A stretch of DNA of 64,000 nt from Prevotella sp. ne3005 (GCF_900110085.1 NZ_FOCK01000004.1:1-64000), one strand, 5' to 3'; shown: positions 6,104 to 16,291, numbered from the stretch's first letter. The notes: generated from the letters alone by a model not told the origin. Numbers and translations are program-made.

Positions 6104-7333
6104 ATGAACTTCCCATTCTTTATAGCCCGTAGGTACTTATTCTCTAAGAAGTCGACCCACGCCATCAATGTGATCAGCGGCATCTCCATCATCGGTGTCG
6201 CTGTGGCAACGATGGCCCTGATGGTGACGCTCTCCGTATTCAACGGTTTCCACGACCTGGTGGCTTCTTTCTTTACGGATATCGATCCGCAGCTGAAGGT
6301 GGTTCCTGTAGAGGGAAAGACGGTGGCTGCCGACGATCCTATACTGACGGAGATTCGCCAGCTGCCACAGATCGACGTGGCCACCGAGACGGTTGAGGAT
6401 ATGGCGCTCGCCATCTATAAGGACCGTCAGGCGACGGTGGTCATCAAGGGCGTGGAGGATAATTTCCAGCAGCTCACCCACATCAATGATATCCTCCTGG
6501 GCAATGGCGAGTTCTGTCTTCACGCAGCAGATATGGACTATGGCATTCCGGGAATCCGTCTGGCAGAGATCCTGGGCATGGGCTACACCTATGACGAGCC
6601 CCTGCATATCTATGCGCCCCGAAGAGAGGGCCAGCTCGACATGGCCAATCCAGAGGAAGCCTTCGAGGAGGATGACCTCTATTCGCCAGGGGTGCTGTTC
6701 AACGTCAAGCAGTCGAAGTACGACCAGAAGTATATCCTCACCAGCATCGCTTTTGCCCGAAGGCTCTTCGGACAGCAGGGCATGCTCTCGTCGTTGGAAC
6801 TGAGGCTGAAGCCAGGCAGCAGCTTCGACGGGGTGAAGAAGGAGATCAAGCGCCTCTGTGGCGACAAGTTCCTGGTAAAAGACCGTTTCGAACAGCAGGA
6901 CGACACGTTTAAGATCATGAAGATTGAAAAGCTGATAGCCTACATCTTCCTGACCTTTATCCTGATGGTGGCCTGCTTTAATATCATCGGCTCGCTCTCC
7001 ATGCTCATCATCGACAAGAAGGACGATGTGGTGACGCTGCGCAACCTCGGTGCTTCCGACAAGCAGATTGTGCGCATCTTCCTTTTCGAGGGGCGTATGA
7101 TCTCTGCCATCGGTGCCATCGTGGGCATTGGTCTGGGGCTCCTGCTCTGCTGGGCTCAGCAGCAGTTCGGCTTGGTGGGGCTCGGATCGTCGAGTGGCTC
7201 GTTTATCATCGATGCCTACCCTGTGAGCGTGCATCCTGAGGATATCATCCTCATCTTCTTTACCGTCCTGATTGTAGGCTTCCTCGCAGTCTGGTACCCC
7301 GTCCACTACTTCGCCAAGCGTCTGCTTTCGTAG
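6104..7333 (+). CDS. LolC/LolE-type ABC permease (FtsX family)
   Basis: 409 residues. It starts with FIARRYLFSKKSTHAINVIS, the classic LolC/E N terminus, followed by a first membrane span (about 24-48), a large periplasmic domain to about 275, then three spans (about 280-305, 330-355, 380-402) typical of the FtsX fold. The segment before the last spans (DDVVTLRNLGASDKQI) matches the coupling helix region. With a LolD ATPase (not in this window) it would release lipoproteins from the inner membrane. xerD starts one base after its stop, so translation is probably coupled. Confidence 0.88.
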   Translation: MNFPFFIARRYLFSKKSTHAINVISGISIIGVAVATMALMVTLSVFNGFHDLVASFFTDIDPQLKVVPVEGKTVAADDPILTEIRQLPQIDVATETVEDMALAIYKDRQATVVIKGVEDNFQQLTHINDILLGNGEFCLHAADMDYGIPGIRLAEILGMGYTYDEPLHIYAPRREGQLDMANPEEAFEEDDLYSPGVLFNVKQSKYDQKYILTSIAFARRLFGQQGMLSSLELRLKPGSSFDGVKKEIKRLCGDKFLVKDRFEQQDDTFKIMKIEKLIAYIFLTFILMVACFNIIGSLSMLIIDKKDDVVTLRNLGASDKQIVRIFLFEGRMISAIGAIVGIGLGLLLCWAQQQFGLVGLGSSSGSFIIDAYPVSVHPEDIILIFFTVLIVGFLAVWYPVHYFAKRLLS

Positions 7334-7334
7334 A

Positions 7335-8237
7335 ATGAGCAACAGCAAAGACATCGTCAAGAGTTACGTGCGCTATCTGAAACTGCAGCGCAACATGTCG
7401 GTCAATACGCTCGACGCCTATCAGCGCGACCTGCGGAAACTGCTCGACTATCTGGAGCATGAAGACAAGAGCGTGAGCGACGTGACGCTGGAAGACCTGG
7501 AGCACTTCGCTGCAGGACTGCACGACATAGGTATCCATCCCCGTAGCCAGTGCCGCATCCTGAGCGGCATCAGGGCTTTTTTCAGATTCCTGCAGCTGGA
7601 CGGCTATCGCGACGACGACCCCACGGAACTGCTGGAGTCGCCACAGATAGGCGACCATCTGCCTGAGGTGCTCTCAACGGCAGAGGTAGACCAGCTGGAG
7701 GCCAGCATAGACCTCTCGAAATGGGAGGGCCATCGCAACAGGGCCATCATCGAGGTGCTCTTCTCGTGTGGCCTGCGCGTCAGTGAACTGGTGAACCTGC
7801 AGCTGTCGCAACTCTATCTGGAGGAGGAGTTCGTCAGAGTGCTGGGTAAGGGCAGTAAGGAACGGCTCGTGCCCATCTCCAAACGGGCCATCCAGGAACT
7901 AGGCTATTGGTTTGACGACCGCAACCACATGACGATCAAGCCCGGTGAGGAGGACTACGTGTTTCTGAACCGCTACGGCAAGCACCTGACCCGGACCATG
8001 ATCCTCATCATGATCAAGCGACAGGCCGAGGCGGCAGGCATCACCAAGACCATCTCACCCCACACGCTAAGACACTCGTTTGCCACTGCCCTGCTCGAAG
8101 GCGGTGCCGACTTGCGCGTCATCCAGGCACTCCTGGGTCATGAGAGCATCGGCACAACAGAGATCTACACCCATCTGGACACATCGCAGCTGAGACAGGA
8201 GATCCTGGAGCACCACCCGAGAAACATGAAAAGGTAA
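7335..8237 (+). CDS. xerD: Tyrosine recombinase XerD
   Basis: 300 residues with the N-terminal SAM-like core-binding domain and C-terminal catalytic domain. Catalytic residues are visible: R148 (GLRVSEL), K172 (GKGSKER), H243 and R246 (HTLRHSF), H269 (GHESIG) and the nucleophile Y278 (EIYTHLD). Works with a second Xer protein at dif to resolve chromosome dimers. Its length, its position among housekeeping genes and the lack of att-like repeats argue against a mobile-element integrase. Confidence 0.92.
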   Translation: MSNSKDIVKSYVRYLKLQRNMSVNTLDAYQRDLRKLLDYLEHEDKSVSDVTLEDLEHFAAGLHDIGIHPRSQCRILSGIRAFFRFLQLDGYRDDDPTELLESPQIGDHLPEVLSTAEVDQLEASIDLSKWEGHRNRAIIEVLFSCGLRVSELVNLQLSQLYLEEEFVRVLGKGSKERLVPISKRAIQELGYWFDDRNHMTIKPGEEDYVFLNRYGKHLTRTMILIMIKRQAEAAGITKTISPHTLRHSFATALLEGGADLRVIQALLGHESIGTTEIYTHLDTSQLRQEILEHHPRNMKR

Positions 8238-8298
8238 AAAGGTAAAAAAGTAAGAAGGTAAAAAGGTAAAAAGGTAAAAAGGTAAAAAAGGTAAAAAG
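8225..8298 (+). repeat. AAAAGGT(A) tandem heptamer-like repeats
   Basis: At least eight near-identical AAAAGGT or AAAAGTA units fill the gap after xerD. Shorter arrays of the same unit lie before rbfA (5641-5676) and before metK (11203-11245), so this is a family of intergenic repeats. No promoter or coding content. Confidence 0.75.
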
Positions 8299-8343
8299 GC
8301 GTAGTTTTTTCGATATTGCTGCGTCTAATCCATAAAAAAGGTG

Positions 8344-8351
8344 TATCTTTG
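8344..8351 (+). promoter_or_regulatory. Promoter -7 element for the M16 protease gene
   Basis: TATCTTTG, 28 bases before the ATG at 8380. It rules out the longer reading frame that opens at 8341. Confidence 0.65.
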
Positions 8352-8379
8352 CACCCAAGATTCCAAAAACCAAAATCTT

Positions 8380-11196
8380 ATGAAGATGAAGAAATTACTC
8401 ATGACCCTGCTGCTGGCGATAACTGGAGCAGTGACAATGACGGCTCAGCAGATGCCGCCGATTCCCGCAGATCCCGATGTACGTGTCGGAAAACTGGACA
8501 ACGGACTGACGTATTACATCCGTCACAACAACTGGCCCGAGAACCGTGCCGAGTTCTACATTGCCCAAAAGGTGGGCTCTATTCAGGAAGATGACGACCA
8601 GCGCGGACTGGCCCATTTCCTGGAGCACATGGCCTTCAACGGCTCGAAGCACTTCAAGGGCAACGAGCTGCTGCGCTGGTGTGAGAGCGTGGGCATCCAG
8701 TTTGGTGGCGACCTGAACGCCTATACCAGCATCGAGGAGACGGTCTACAAAATCAGTAATGTACCCACCACCCGTGAGGGCATCATCGACTCTTGTCTGC
8801 TGATACTCTACGACTGGGCCGACGGACTGCTGCTGGAGCAGGATGAGATAGAGAAGGAGCGTGGCGTGATCCACGAGGAGTGGCGCCTGCGCACCAGTGC
8901 TGAGATGAGAATGCTCGAGCGCGACCTGCCCAAGCTCTATCCAGGTTCGAAGTTGGGCTACCGCATGCCTATCGGACTGATGGAGATTATCGACAACTTC
9001 GAGCGTCCGTTCCTGCAGGCATACTATGAGAAGTGGTATCGTCCAGACAACCAGGGTATCATCGTGGTGGGCGACGTGGACGTAGACAAGATTGAGCAGA
9101 AGATCAAGGATCTCTTCTCGCCCATCGTACTGCCAGAGAACCGTGCACTGGTAACGAAGGAGCCTGTGCCCGACAATGCCGAGGCTATCTACGTGATCGA
9201 CAAGGACAAGGAGCAGCGCACCAACCAGGTGTGGGTGATGATGAAGCACGAGGCTTTCCCCGACTCACTGAAGGGAACCATAGCCTTTATGGTGGCTAAC
9301 TATAGGAAGAGTGCAGCCCTCTCCATGCTGAACGACCGACTGAAGGAGTATGCCGAGAAGCCCGAGAGCCCGTTCCTGAGATCTTCAGCTTCGTATAGTG
9401 AGTATCTCTATTCAAGTGGCGCAGATGCCTTCGAGCTGGACGTTTATCCCAAAGACGGACAGACAGAGGCTGCCGTTCAGGCTGCATTGACCGAAGTCCG
9501 CAGGGCTGCTGAATTCGGATTCACGCCTACGGAGTACACACGCTTTAAGCAGGACTACATCAGCCAGCTCGACAAGCAGTACTCTAACAAGGACAAGCGT
9601 TACAACTCACAGTTCGTGGACCAGTATGTGGAGAACTTCCTGAACAACAAGCCCTTCCCCAGCATCGACTACTCATACTCGACAATGAAGCAGATAGTAC
9701 CGATGCTGCCCGTTGACGTCGTGAATGCCATCATGAAGGAGTACTTCCTGACCAACGACAGCAACCTCGTGGTATTCAGCCTCAACACCGAGAAGGAAGG
9801 AGCTGTCTATCCTACGGAGGAGGGTCTGAAGGCTGCCATTGCCGCTGCACGCACAGCCCAGATTGAGGCCTACGTAGACAATGTGAAGGACGAGCCGCTG
9901 ATCACCACACTCCCCAAGAAGGGTGCTATCACGAAAGAGACGAAGAACGACCTCTTCGGCTATACCGAGCTGGAGCTCTCGAACGGAGCAAAGGTTGTGC
10001 TGAAGCAGACTGACCTGAAGAAAGACCAGGTATTGATGCGCGGTGAAGGATTTGGAGGCTCAGCACTCTATGGCGAGAAGGACTTTGCTAATATCAAGAT
10101 GTTCAACAACGTGATTGACGCCAGCGGTCTGGGTAACTTCTCCCACACAGAACTGGAGAAGGCACTCGCAGGCAAGATTGCAAGTGCATCGCTCTCAATA
10201 GAGCCCAACCGCGTACGTGTCAACGGCAGCTCTACGCCGAAGGACGTGGAGACCATGCTCCAGTTGGCATATCTCTACTTCACCAACATCGCCAAAGACC
10301 AGAAGTCGTATGACAACCTGATGCAGACCGCTGAGTTGAACCTGAAGAACCGCCTGTTGCAGCCCGAGTCAGTGCTTCAGGACTCGATGACAGCCACGCT
10401 GACCTGCAAGAATCCGCGCTTTAAGCCTATGGCAACGGAAGACCTGCCACAGGTGAACTATGACCGTATCCTCCAGATGGCCAAGGAGCAGACCGCTAAT
10501 GCCGCTGCCTTCACCTTTACCATCATCGGTAACTACGACGAGGAGACGATCCGTCCGCTGATCGAGACCTATCTCGCATCACTGCCCGCTCAGAAGAACG
10601 TGGTGAAGAGTCAGGATGTATCCACCGATTTCAAGGGCGTCGCCATCAACAGCTTCAAGCACAAGGCTGAGACACCCAAGGCCTATGCCATCATGGAATG
10701 GTATACGAAGGGCATGGCTTATACACCCGAGAATGACATCAAGATGGACATGATTAGCCAGATTCTCGACATGGAGTATCTGAAGAAGATCCGTGAGGAT
10801 GCCAGTGCCGCCTATACGGTGCAGTCAATGTCTTCCATCAACCGCAACGACTTCGAGACGACGGCTCAGATCCTCGCCATCTGTCCCATGAAGCCCGAGA
10901 AGGGCGATATAGCCATCACGATTCTTCGTGACGAGGTGGCAGCCCTGGCCAAGACCTGTGATGCCGACAAGCTGCAGAAGGTGAAGGAGTATATGCTGAA
11001 GAGCCACGCCGACCAGCTGAAGCAGAACAACTACTGGCTTGGTGTCATCAACGCTTGGCGTAAGTGGGGCATCGACTTCCACACCGACTACGAGAAGCTG
11101 GTGAATGCCCAGACACCGGAGAGCATCAGTGCTTGTGTTGCTGAAGTGCTGAAGGCCGGCAACCGCGCTGAGATCATCATGCTCCCCGCAGAGTAA
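8380..11196 (+). CDS. M16 family zinc metallopeptidase, secreted
   Basis: 938 residues. A signal peptide (MKMKKLLMTLLLAITGAVTMTAQ) targets it to the periplasm. The inverted zinc motif HFLEH (H79, E82, H83) is followed about 75-80 residues later by the acidic ERGVIHEEW segment that supplies the third ligand. The C-terminal half is the catalytically silent M16 repeat, so both halves of the clam-shell sit in one chain, as in pitrilysin-type and PqqL-like enzymes. Predicted to degrade peptides in the periplasm; substrate unknown. I start at ATG 8380 because the signal peptide begins there and the promoter lies just upstream. Confidence 0.9.
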   Translation: MKMKKLLMTLLLAITGAVTMTAQQMPPIPADPDVRVGKLDNGLTYYIRHNNWPENRAEFYIAQKVGSIQEDDDQRGLAHFLEHMAFNGSKHFKGNELLRWCESVGIQFGGDLNAYTSIEETVYKISNVPTTREGIIDSCLLILYDWADGLLLEQDEIEKERGVIHEEWRLRTSAEMRMLERDLPKLYPGSKLGYRMPIGLMEIIDNFERPFLQAYYEKWYRPDNQGIIVVGDVDVDKIEQKIKDLFSPIVLPENRALVTKEPVPDNAEAIYVIDKDKEQRTNQVWVMMKHEAFPDSLKGTIAFMVANYRKSAALSMLNDRLKEYAEKPESPFLRSSASYSEYLYSSGADAFELDVYPKDGQTEAAVQAALTEVRRAAEFGFTPTEYTRFKQDYISQLDKQYSNKDKRYNSQFVDQYVENFLNNKPFPSIDYSYSTMKQIVPMLPVDVVNAIMKEYFLTNDSNLVVFSLNTEKEGAVYPTEEGLKAAIAAARTAQIEAYVDNVKDEPLITTLPKKGAITKETKNDLFGYTELELSNGAKVVLKQTDLKKDQVLMRGEGFGGSALYGEKDFANIKMFNNVIDASGLGNFSHTELEKALAGKIASASLSIEPNRVRVNGSSTPKDVETMLQLAYLYFTNIAKDQKSYDNLMQTAELNLKNRLLQPESVLQDSMTATLTCKNPRFKPMATEDLPQVNYDRILQMAKEQTANAAAFTFTIIGNYDEETIRPLIETYLASLPAQKNVVKSQDVSTDFKGVAINSFKHKAETPKAYAIMEWYTKGMAYTPENDIKMDMISQILDMEYLKKIREDASAAYTVQSMSSINRNDFETTAQILAICPMKPEKGDIAITILRDEVAALAKTCDADKLQKVKEYMLKSHADQLKQNNYWLGVINAWRKWGIDFHTDYEKLVNAQTPESISACVAEVLKAGNRAEIIMLPAE

Positions 11197-11254
11197 TGGA
11201 AAAAGGGAAAAAGGTAAAAAAGTAAAAAGGTAAAAAAGTAAAAAAATAGAGAGA

Positions 11255-12511
11255 ATGAGTTATTTGTTTTCATCAGAATCAGTATCTGAGGGCCATCCCG
11301 ACAAAGTGGCCGACCAGATTAGTGACGCAATACTAGACCAGTTCCTGGCATACGACGACAAGGCTCGCGTGGCCTGTGAGTCGTTTGTCACCACAGGTCA
11401 GGTGGTCATCATGGGTGAGGTGAGCAGCGATGTATATATCGACCTGCAGACCATCGCCCGCAATACCATCAAGCGCATAGGCTATACCAAGGCCGAGTAC
11501 CAGTTCGACGGTGACTCGTGCGGTATCCTGAGTGCCATCCACGAACAGAGTGCCGACATCAACCGCGGAGTGGATAACGGCAATGAAGACGAGCAGGGTG
11601 CCGGCGACCAGGGTATGATGTTCGGTTATGCCACCAATGAGACGGAAAATTATATGCCCGTCAGCCTCGACTTGGCACACCTCATCATGCGCACTCTGGC
11701 CGATATCCGCAAGGAGGGTAAGGAGATGACCTACCTGCGCCCCGATGCCAAGAGTCAGGTGACAGTACAGTACAGCGATGCCGGCATCCCCGAGCGTATC
11801 GACACCATCGTCGTCTCTACCCAGCACGATGAGTTTGACGAAGACGAGAAGATGCTCGCCAAGATCAAGGACGACGTGATCAATATCCTCATCCCCCGAG
11901 TGAAGCAGCAGATACATTCGCAAAAAGTGCTCGATCTCTTCGGACTCGATATCAAATACTACGTGAACCCCACTGGTAAGTTCGTGATTGGCGGTCCTCA
12001 CGGAGACACTGGTCTGACGGGTCGTAAGATCATCGTCGACACCTACGGTGGCAAGGGTGCCCATGGTGGCGGTGCCTTCTCTGGCAAGGACTCGTCTAAG
12101 GTAGACCGTAGTGCTGCCTACGCAGCCCGTCATATTGCCAAGAACATGGTGGCAGCAGGCGTTGCCGACGAGATGCTCGTACAGGTGAGTTATGCCATCG
12201 GTGTGGCCAAGCCCATGAACATCTATGTGAACACCTATGGCCGTAGTAAGGTACAGATGAGCGACGGTGAGATCGCCAAGAAGATTGAAGAGCTGTTCGA
12301 CCTTCGTCCGAAGGCTATTGAGCGCACGCTGAAATTGCGCCAGCCGATGTACAGTGAGACTGCCGCCTATGGACATATGGGCCGTAAGTCGGAGATCATC
12401 AAGAAGACCTTCACCAGCCATTACCACGAGACGAAGACCATCGACGTGGAGCTCTTCACTTGGGAGAAGCTGGATCGCGTAGACGATATCCGCAAAGCAT
12501 TCGGACTATAA
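11255..12511 (+). CDS. metK: S-adenosylmethionine synthase
   Basis: 418 residues. Family signatures are present: [15 protein letters not shown] (ATP and metal), [14 protein letters not shown], and [20 protein letters not shown] with [16 protein letters not shown]. It makes SAM from methionine and ATP in the cytosol. The 58-bp upstream gap holds only the AAAAGTA-type repeats; I see no SAM riboswitch. DUF4271 starts four bases after its stop, so the following genes are probably in the same transcript. Confidence 0.97.
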   Translation: MSYLFSSESVSEGHPDKVADQISDAILDQFLAYDDKARVACESFVTTGQVVIMGEVSSDVYIDLQTIARNTIKRIGYTKAEYQFDGDSCGILSAIHEQSADINRGVDNGNEDEQGAGDQGMMFGYATNETENYMPVSLDLAHLIMRTLADIRKEGKEMTYLRPDAKSQVTVQYSDAGIPERIDTIVVSTQHDEFDEDEKMLAKIKDDVINILIPRVKQQIHSQKVLDLFGLDIKYYVNPTGKFVIGGPHGDTGLTGRKIIVDTYGGKGAHGGGAFSGKDSSKVDRSAAYAARHIAKNMVAAGVADEMLVQVSYAIGVAKPMNIYVNTYGRSKVQMSDGEIAKKIEELFDLRPKAIERTLKLRQPMYSETAAYGHMGRKSEIIKKTFTSHYHETKTIDVELFTWEKLDRVDDIRKAFGL

Positions 12512-12514
12512 GCT

Positions 12515-13537
12515 ATGCTGGAACAGGATAGCATCACTATCAATGAATCAACGACCGTCATTGCCAATGACACGATGACGAGTCGCCCGGCAAGACCGCA
12601 GACACCCTATCAGGTGCTGCGGTCATTGCCGAAGGATGCTACGCCTGCCCAACAGGACTCTGCCATCCAGGCATGGTTTGAGCCTGGAGAGATCCACTAC
12701 AGTTCACAGCCCGACACGCTGCACCTGCCAGGTCACGAGATTCCACGCGACCTGAAGAAGGTGGACCTGCCACAGTATTATCGCGAAAACTTCTTCTCTG
12801 CCAACACGCTCTACCATCCAGAACTTGACGGCGGACGCAATGGCGTGGCGGGCGACCCCGTACCCTACGCCATCCACAACGACCATATCATTACTGGTAT
12901 TCTGATCTGCAGCTTCCTGCTCATCATGTTTGCCCTGTCGCGCATCTCCAGTTTCATGATCAACCAGGCCAAGCACTTCTTGTACATGCCAAAGGTCGAG
13001 CAGGAGTATACGGAGACGGGTACGGAGGTTAAGTTCCAGTTGGGATTCTCAGTCATCACCAGCCTTTATTACGCCCTCCTCTTCTATTTCTATGCGACCC
13101 GGAGGATTGCCGATACATTCATTCTGTCGTCAGAATATGCCATATTGGGTATCTACTTTGGAACCATGGTGGGCTACTTTGTCATCAAGGGCCTACTCTA
13201 TACAATAGTCAACAATGTATTCTTCAGTCCAAAGAAAAATTTACAATTCCTAGGCACATTGTTGTTTATCGTTGCCATTGAGGGGGTGTGTTTGTTCCCT
13301 CTGGTGTTATTGCTGGCATACTTCCAGTTTTCCATGCAGAATGCTATCATTTATTGTATTTTTATACTCACTTTAGCCAAAATACTGACATTTTACAAGT
13401 CTTATACCATCTTTTTTAAGCAAAATAGGCTTTTTCTGCAAAATATTTTGTACTTTTGTGCCCTCGAAATGGTACCTTTAGTCATGATTTGGAGCGGACT
13501 AGTAGGAATCACATATATTTTGAAAGTAAATTATTAG
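12515..13537 (+). CDS. DUF4271 integral membrane protein
   Basis: 340 residues. The first 125 are soluble, Pro-rich and probably cytosolic or disordered. From about 126 there are six to seven hydrophobic spans (ILICSFLLIMFAL, VITSLYYALLFYF, AILGIYFGTMVGYFVIKG, FLGTLLFIVAIEGV, and three more to the end). DUF4271 is a Bacteroidetes membrane family usually encoded directly before the hemD-like gene, as here (7 bp gap). Function unknown; a cell-envelope role is only inferred. Confidence 0.8.
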   Translation: MLEQDSITINESTTVIANDTMTSRPARPQTPYQVLRSLPKDATPAQQDSAIQAWFEPGEIHYSSQPDTLHLPGHEIPRDLKKVDLPQYYRENFFSANTLYHPELDGGRNGVAGDPVPYAIHNDHIITGILICSFLLIMFALSRISSFMINQAKHFLYMPKVEQEYTETGTEVKFQLGFSVITSLYYALLFYFYATRRIADTFILSSEYAILGIYFGTMVGYFVIKGLLYTIVNNVFFSPKKNLQFLGTLLFIVAIEGVCLFPLVLLLAYFQFSMQNAIIYCIFILTLAKILTFYKSYTIFFKQNRLFLQNILYFCALEMVPLVMIWSGLVGITYILKVNY

Positions 13538-13544
13538 GACACAG

Positions 13545-14294
13545 ATGATCAAGAAGATTTTGGTTTCACAACCTAAGCCAACAAGTGAGAAGTCGCCATA
13601 TTTTGATATCGCGAACAAATTCGGAGTAGAACTGGTCTTCCGCCCCTTTATTAAGGTGGAGCCCATTAGTTCGAAGGATTTCCGTGCACAGAAAGTGAGT
13701 ATCCTGGATTACACCGCAATCGTATTCACTTCGCGTCACGCCATCGACCATTTCTTCAATATGGCCAAGGAACTGAGAGTTGCGATCCCCGAGGAGATGA
13801 AGTACTTCTGTGTCACAGAAACCATCGCCCTCTATATACAGAAATATGTGCAGTATCGCAAGCGTAAGGTATTCTTCGGAGAGACAGGCCGCATTGACGA
13901 CCTCGTGCCTACGATGGTAAAGCACAAGACTGAGAAATATCTCGTTCCGATGAGCGATGTACACAACGATAGTCTTGCCCAGCTTCTCGACTCCAAGAAG
14001 CTGCAGCACAAGGAGTGCGTCATGTACAAGACCGTCAGCAACGATTTCACCCCTGAAGAGGTTAAGACATTCGACTATGACATGCTGATCTTCTTCAGTC
14101 CCTCTGGAATAGAGTCGCTCTGCAAGAACTTCCCCAACTTCAAGCAGGGTAAGATTGCCATTGCGACCTTCGGACCCACTACCGCCAAGGCAGCGAAAGA
14201 GGCTGGACTGAGACTGGACATCGAGGCTCCCTCAGAGAAATATCCCTCGATGACGGGTGCCCTGCAGCATTATCTGCTTGAGAAACAAGGTTAG
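13545..14294 (+). CDS. hemD: Uroporphyrinogen-III synthase family protein
   Basis: 249 residues with the two-lobed HemD fold pattern: KKILVSQPKPTSEKSPY at the start, DYTAIVFTSRHAIDHF in the first lobe, and DMLIFFSPSGIESL with IATFGPTTAKAAKEAGL in the second. HemD closes and inverts hydroxymethylbilane to uroporphyrinogen III. No other haem genes are visible here. In Bacteroidetes this copy always sits between DUF4271 and rnpA, so an unrelated function of a HemD-fold protein remains possible. Confidence 0.75.
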   Translation: MIKKILVSQPKPTSEKSPYFDIANKFGVELVFRPFIKVEPISSKDFRAQKVSILDYTAIVFTSRHAIDHFFNMAKELRVAIPEEMKYFCVTETIALYIQKYVQYRKRKVFFGETGRIDDLVPTMVKHKTEKYLVPMSDVHNDSLAQLLDSKKLQHKECVMYKTVSNDFTPEEVKTFDYDMLIFFSPSGIESLCKNFPNFKQGKIAIATFGPTTAKAAKEAGLRLDIEAPSEKYPSMTGALQHYLLEKQG

Positions 14295-14299
14295 GGAGT

Positions 14300-14686
14300 A
14301 TGATGATGGCTCCTACCTTCAGGAAAAAGGAGCGCATCGTCAGCAACCTGCTGATAGAAACGCTCTTTGAGAAAGGCAACAGCCAATCGCTGGCAGCCTA
14401 TCCGCTAAGGGCTGTTTTCCTGAAAAAGGAACGCCAGCAAGGACATGCCCCTGTACAGATTCTTATCAGTGTACCGAAAAAACGGTTCAAGCACGCTGTA
14501 GACCGCAACAGGGTAAAGCGGCAAATCCGAGAGGCCTATCGTCTTCACAAGCAGTTGCTCAGCAACTGTATTACGGATGATCAGGAATTACTGATTGCCT
14601 TTATCTGGCTCTCCGACAGTCATTGTCCGAGCAACGAGGTGGAAAAGCGAATGATCAGTCTGCTGCAGCGCATAGCAAAGAAGTGA
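14300..14686 (+). CDS. rnpA: Ribonuclease P protein component
   Basis: 128 residues. It has the F-R-K-K-E-R-I opening, the ISVPKKRFKHAVDRNRVKRQ block containing the RNR motif, and the IREAYRLHK helix. It is the protein cofactor that helps the RNase P RNA cut tRNA leaders. Three consecutive ATGs (14300, 14303, 14306) occur; the third is seven bases from the GGGAG Shine-Dalgarno and may be the true start, giving 126 residues. yidD follows three bases after the stop, the conserved rnpA-yidD pairing. Confidence 0.92.
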   Translation: MMMAPTFRKKERIVSNLLIETLFEKGNSQSLAAYPLRAVFLKKERQQGHAPVQILISVPKKRFKHAVDRNRVKRQIREAYRLHKQLLSNCITDDQELLIAFIWLSDSHCPSNEVEKRMISLLQRIAKK

Positions 14687-14689
14687 AAA

Positions 14690-14920
14690 GTGAAGTGGTT
14701 GTCTCACATATTGTCCTCTCTGCTGGTACTACCCATCCGTTTCTATCAGCTGTGTATCTCTCCCCTGCTCGGGCCGTCCTGCCGATTCCAGCCCACCTGC
14801 AGTGAATATGCACGTCAGGCCATTATGAAGCACGGCCCCATCAAAGGATTGGGATTGGCCATCTGGCGCATCTTAAGGTGTAACCCCTGGGGAGGCAGCG
14901 GATACGATCCGGTTCCCTAA
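14690..14920 (+). CDS. yidD: Membrane protein insertion efficiency factor YidD
   Basis: 76 residues, typical length. The conserved core [20 protein letters not shown] is followed by [11 protein letters not shown] and ends [14 protein letters not shown], all YidD hallmarks including the cysteines. It has an amphipathic N terminus and associates with the inner membrane to assist the Sec/YidC pathway. It starts with GTG at 14690; no ATG is available. Confidence 0.93.
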   Translation: MKWLSHILSSLLVLPIRFYQLCISPLLGPSCRFQPTCSEYARQAIMKHGPIKGLGLAIWRILRCNPWGGSGYDPVP

Positions 14921-14955
14921 TAATATATAAGGTATATAATAATAGAAAAAGAGAT

Positions 14956-16251
14956 ATGAAGAATTTTGTTGAAGAACTGAAATGGCGTGGCATGCTGGCT
15001 CAGATCATGCCAGGGACAGAGGAACTCCTCCAGAAGGAGATGGTAACGGCCTACTTAGGTACCGACCCCACAGCCGATTCTCTGCACATCGGACACCTGT
15101 GTGGTATCATGATGCTCCGTCATCTGCAGCGTTGCGGCCATAGGCCCATCATCCTTGTGGGTGGTGCTACAGGTATGATTGGCGACCCTTCGGGTAAGAG
15201 TCAGGAGCGTAATCTGCTCAATGACGAGACCCTGCGCCACAATCAGGAGTGCATCAAGAAACAGGTGGCCAAGTTCCTCGACTTCGAGTCGAAGGAGCCT
15301 AATGCCGCTATCATGGTTAACAACTACGACTGGATGAAGAACTTCACCTTCCTCGACTTCGCCCGTGAGGTAGGTAAGCACATCACCGTCAACTATATGA
15401 TGGCCAAGGAGAGTGTACAGCAGCGACTGAACGGTACAGCCCGTGACGGTCTGAGCTTTACAGAGTTCACCTACCAGCTGTTGCAGGGTTATGACTTCCT
15501 CTATCTCTACCAGCACTATGGTGTGAAGCTGCAGTTAGGCGGCAACGACCAGTGGGGAAACATGACCACGGGTACGGAACTCATCCGTCGCACCCTCGGC
15601 AATGAGGTGGAGACTTTCGCCCTCACCTGTCCGCTCATCACGAAGAGCGACGGTAAGAAATTCGGTAAGACCGAGAGTGGTAACATCTGGCTCGATCCCG
15701 CTCGTACCACTCCTTATAAGTTCTATCAGTTCTGGCTCAACGTCAGCGACGAGGATGCCGAGCGCTATATCAAGATCTTCACCTCACTGGAGAAGGATGT
15801 TATTGATGCTCTTATCGAGGAGCATAAGCAGGATCCGGGACGCCGTGTACTGCAGAAGCGCCTGGCAGAAGAGGTTACAGTCATGGTTCACTCTCAGGAG
15901 GCCCTCGACACAGCCATTGAGGCTTCAAACATCCTTTTCGGCAAGTCGACGAAAGAGGGATTGGAGAAACTCGACGAGCAGACTTTCCTCGATGTGTTCG
16001 ACGGCGTGCCTCAGTTCGAGATTAGCAAGGATCAGTTAGGACAGCCTGCTATCGAGCTGCTGACCACAATGGCTCCCGTCTTCCCTTCAAAGGGTGAGAT
16101 GCGCAAGATGGTACAGGGTGGTGGTGTCTCTCTGAACAAGGAGAAGCTGACCGACCAGAACCGTGCCATTACAGCCGAAGATCTCATCGATGGCAAGTAT
16201 CTTTTGGCCCAAAAAGGCAAGAAGAATTACTATCTGCTGATTGTAAAGTAA
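14956..16251 (+). CDS. tyrS: Tyrosyl-tRNA synthetase
   Basis: 431 residues, class I synthetase. The HIGH motif reads SLHIGHLCG and the KMSKS-type loop reads KFGKTESG, as in bacterial TyrRS. Tyrosine-binding YDFLYLYQ and [10 protein letters not shown] segments lie between them, and the C terminus is an S4-like RNA-binding domain ([15 protein letters not shown]). Charges tRNA-Tyr. Preceded by an AT-rich 35-bp gap after yidD without a clear promoter, so it may be co-transcribed. Confidence 0.97.
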   Translation: MKNFVEELKWRGMLAQIMPGTEELLQKEMVTAYLGTDPTADSLHIGHLCGIMMLRHLQRCGHRPIILVGGATGMIGDPSGKSQERNLLNDETLRHNQECIKKQVAKFLDFESKEPNAAIMVNNYDWMKNFTFLDFAREVGKHITVNYMMAKESVQQRLNGTARDGLSFTEFTYQLLQGYDFLYLYQHYGVKLQLGGNDQWGNMTTGTELIRRTLGNEVETFALTCPLITKSDGKKFGKTESGNIWLDPARTTPYKFYQFWLNVSDEDAERYIKIFTSLEKDVIDALIEEHKQDPGRRVLQKRLAEEVTVMVHSQEALDTAIEASNILFGKSTKEGLEKLDEQTFLDVFDGVPQFEISKDQLGQPAIELLTTMAPVFPSKGEMRKMVQGGGVSLNKEKLTDQNRAITAEDLIDGKYLLAQKGKKNYYLLIVK

Positions 16252-16260
16252 GAAAGATAA

Positions 16261-16291
16261 GTGAAAATTTGGCGGAATGCCAAATTTTCAC
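16261..16291 (+). terminator. Perfect 13-bp hairpin between tyrS and the tRNA-Gln promoter
   Basis: GTGAAAATTTGGC (16261-16273) pairs with GCCAAATTTTCAC (16279-16291) around GGAAT. No T-run follows; the tRNA -7 box starts at the next base. It could end tyrS transcription or act as an operator overlapping the upstream promoter region. Confidence 0.55.

Noticed and set aside
6137..7360. 407-codon minus-strand frame over the LolC/E-type gene
   Set aside because: Full antisense of a conserved gene, His/Asp/Glu-rich low-quality sequence, no domain.
8225..8298. Possible CRISPR array
   Set aside because: The units are only 7-8 bp with no spacers between them; simple tandem repeat.
11197..11254. 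SAM riboswitch upstream of metK
   Set aside because: Only 58 bp of AAAAGTA-type repeats; no room or pairing for a known SAM aptamer.
11333..12427. 364-codon minus-strand frame over metK
   Set aside because: Shadow of metK; no start region or recognised protein.
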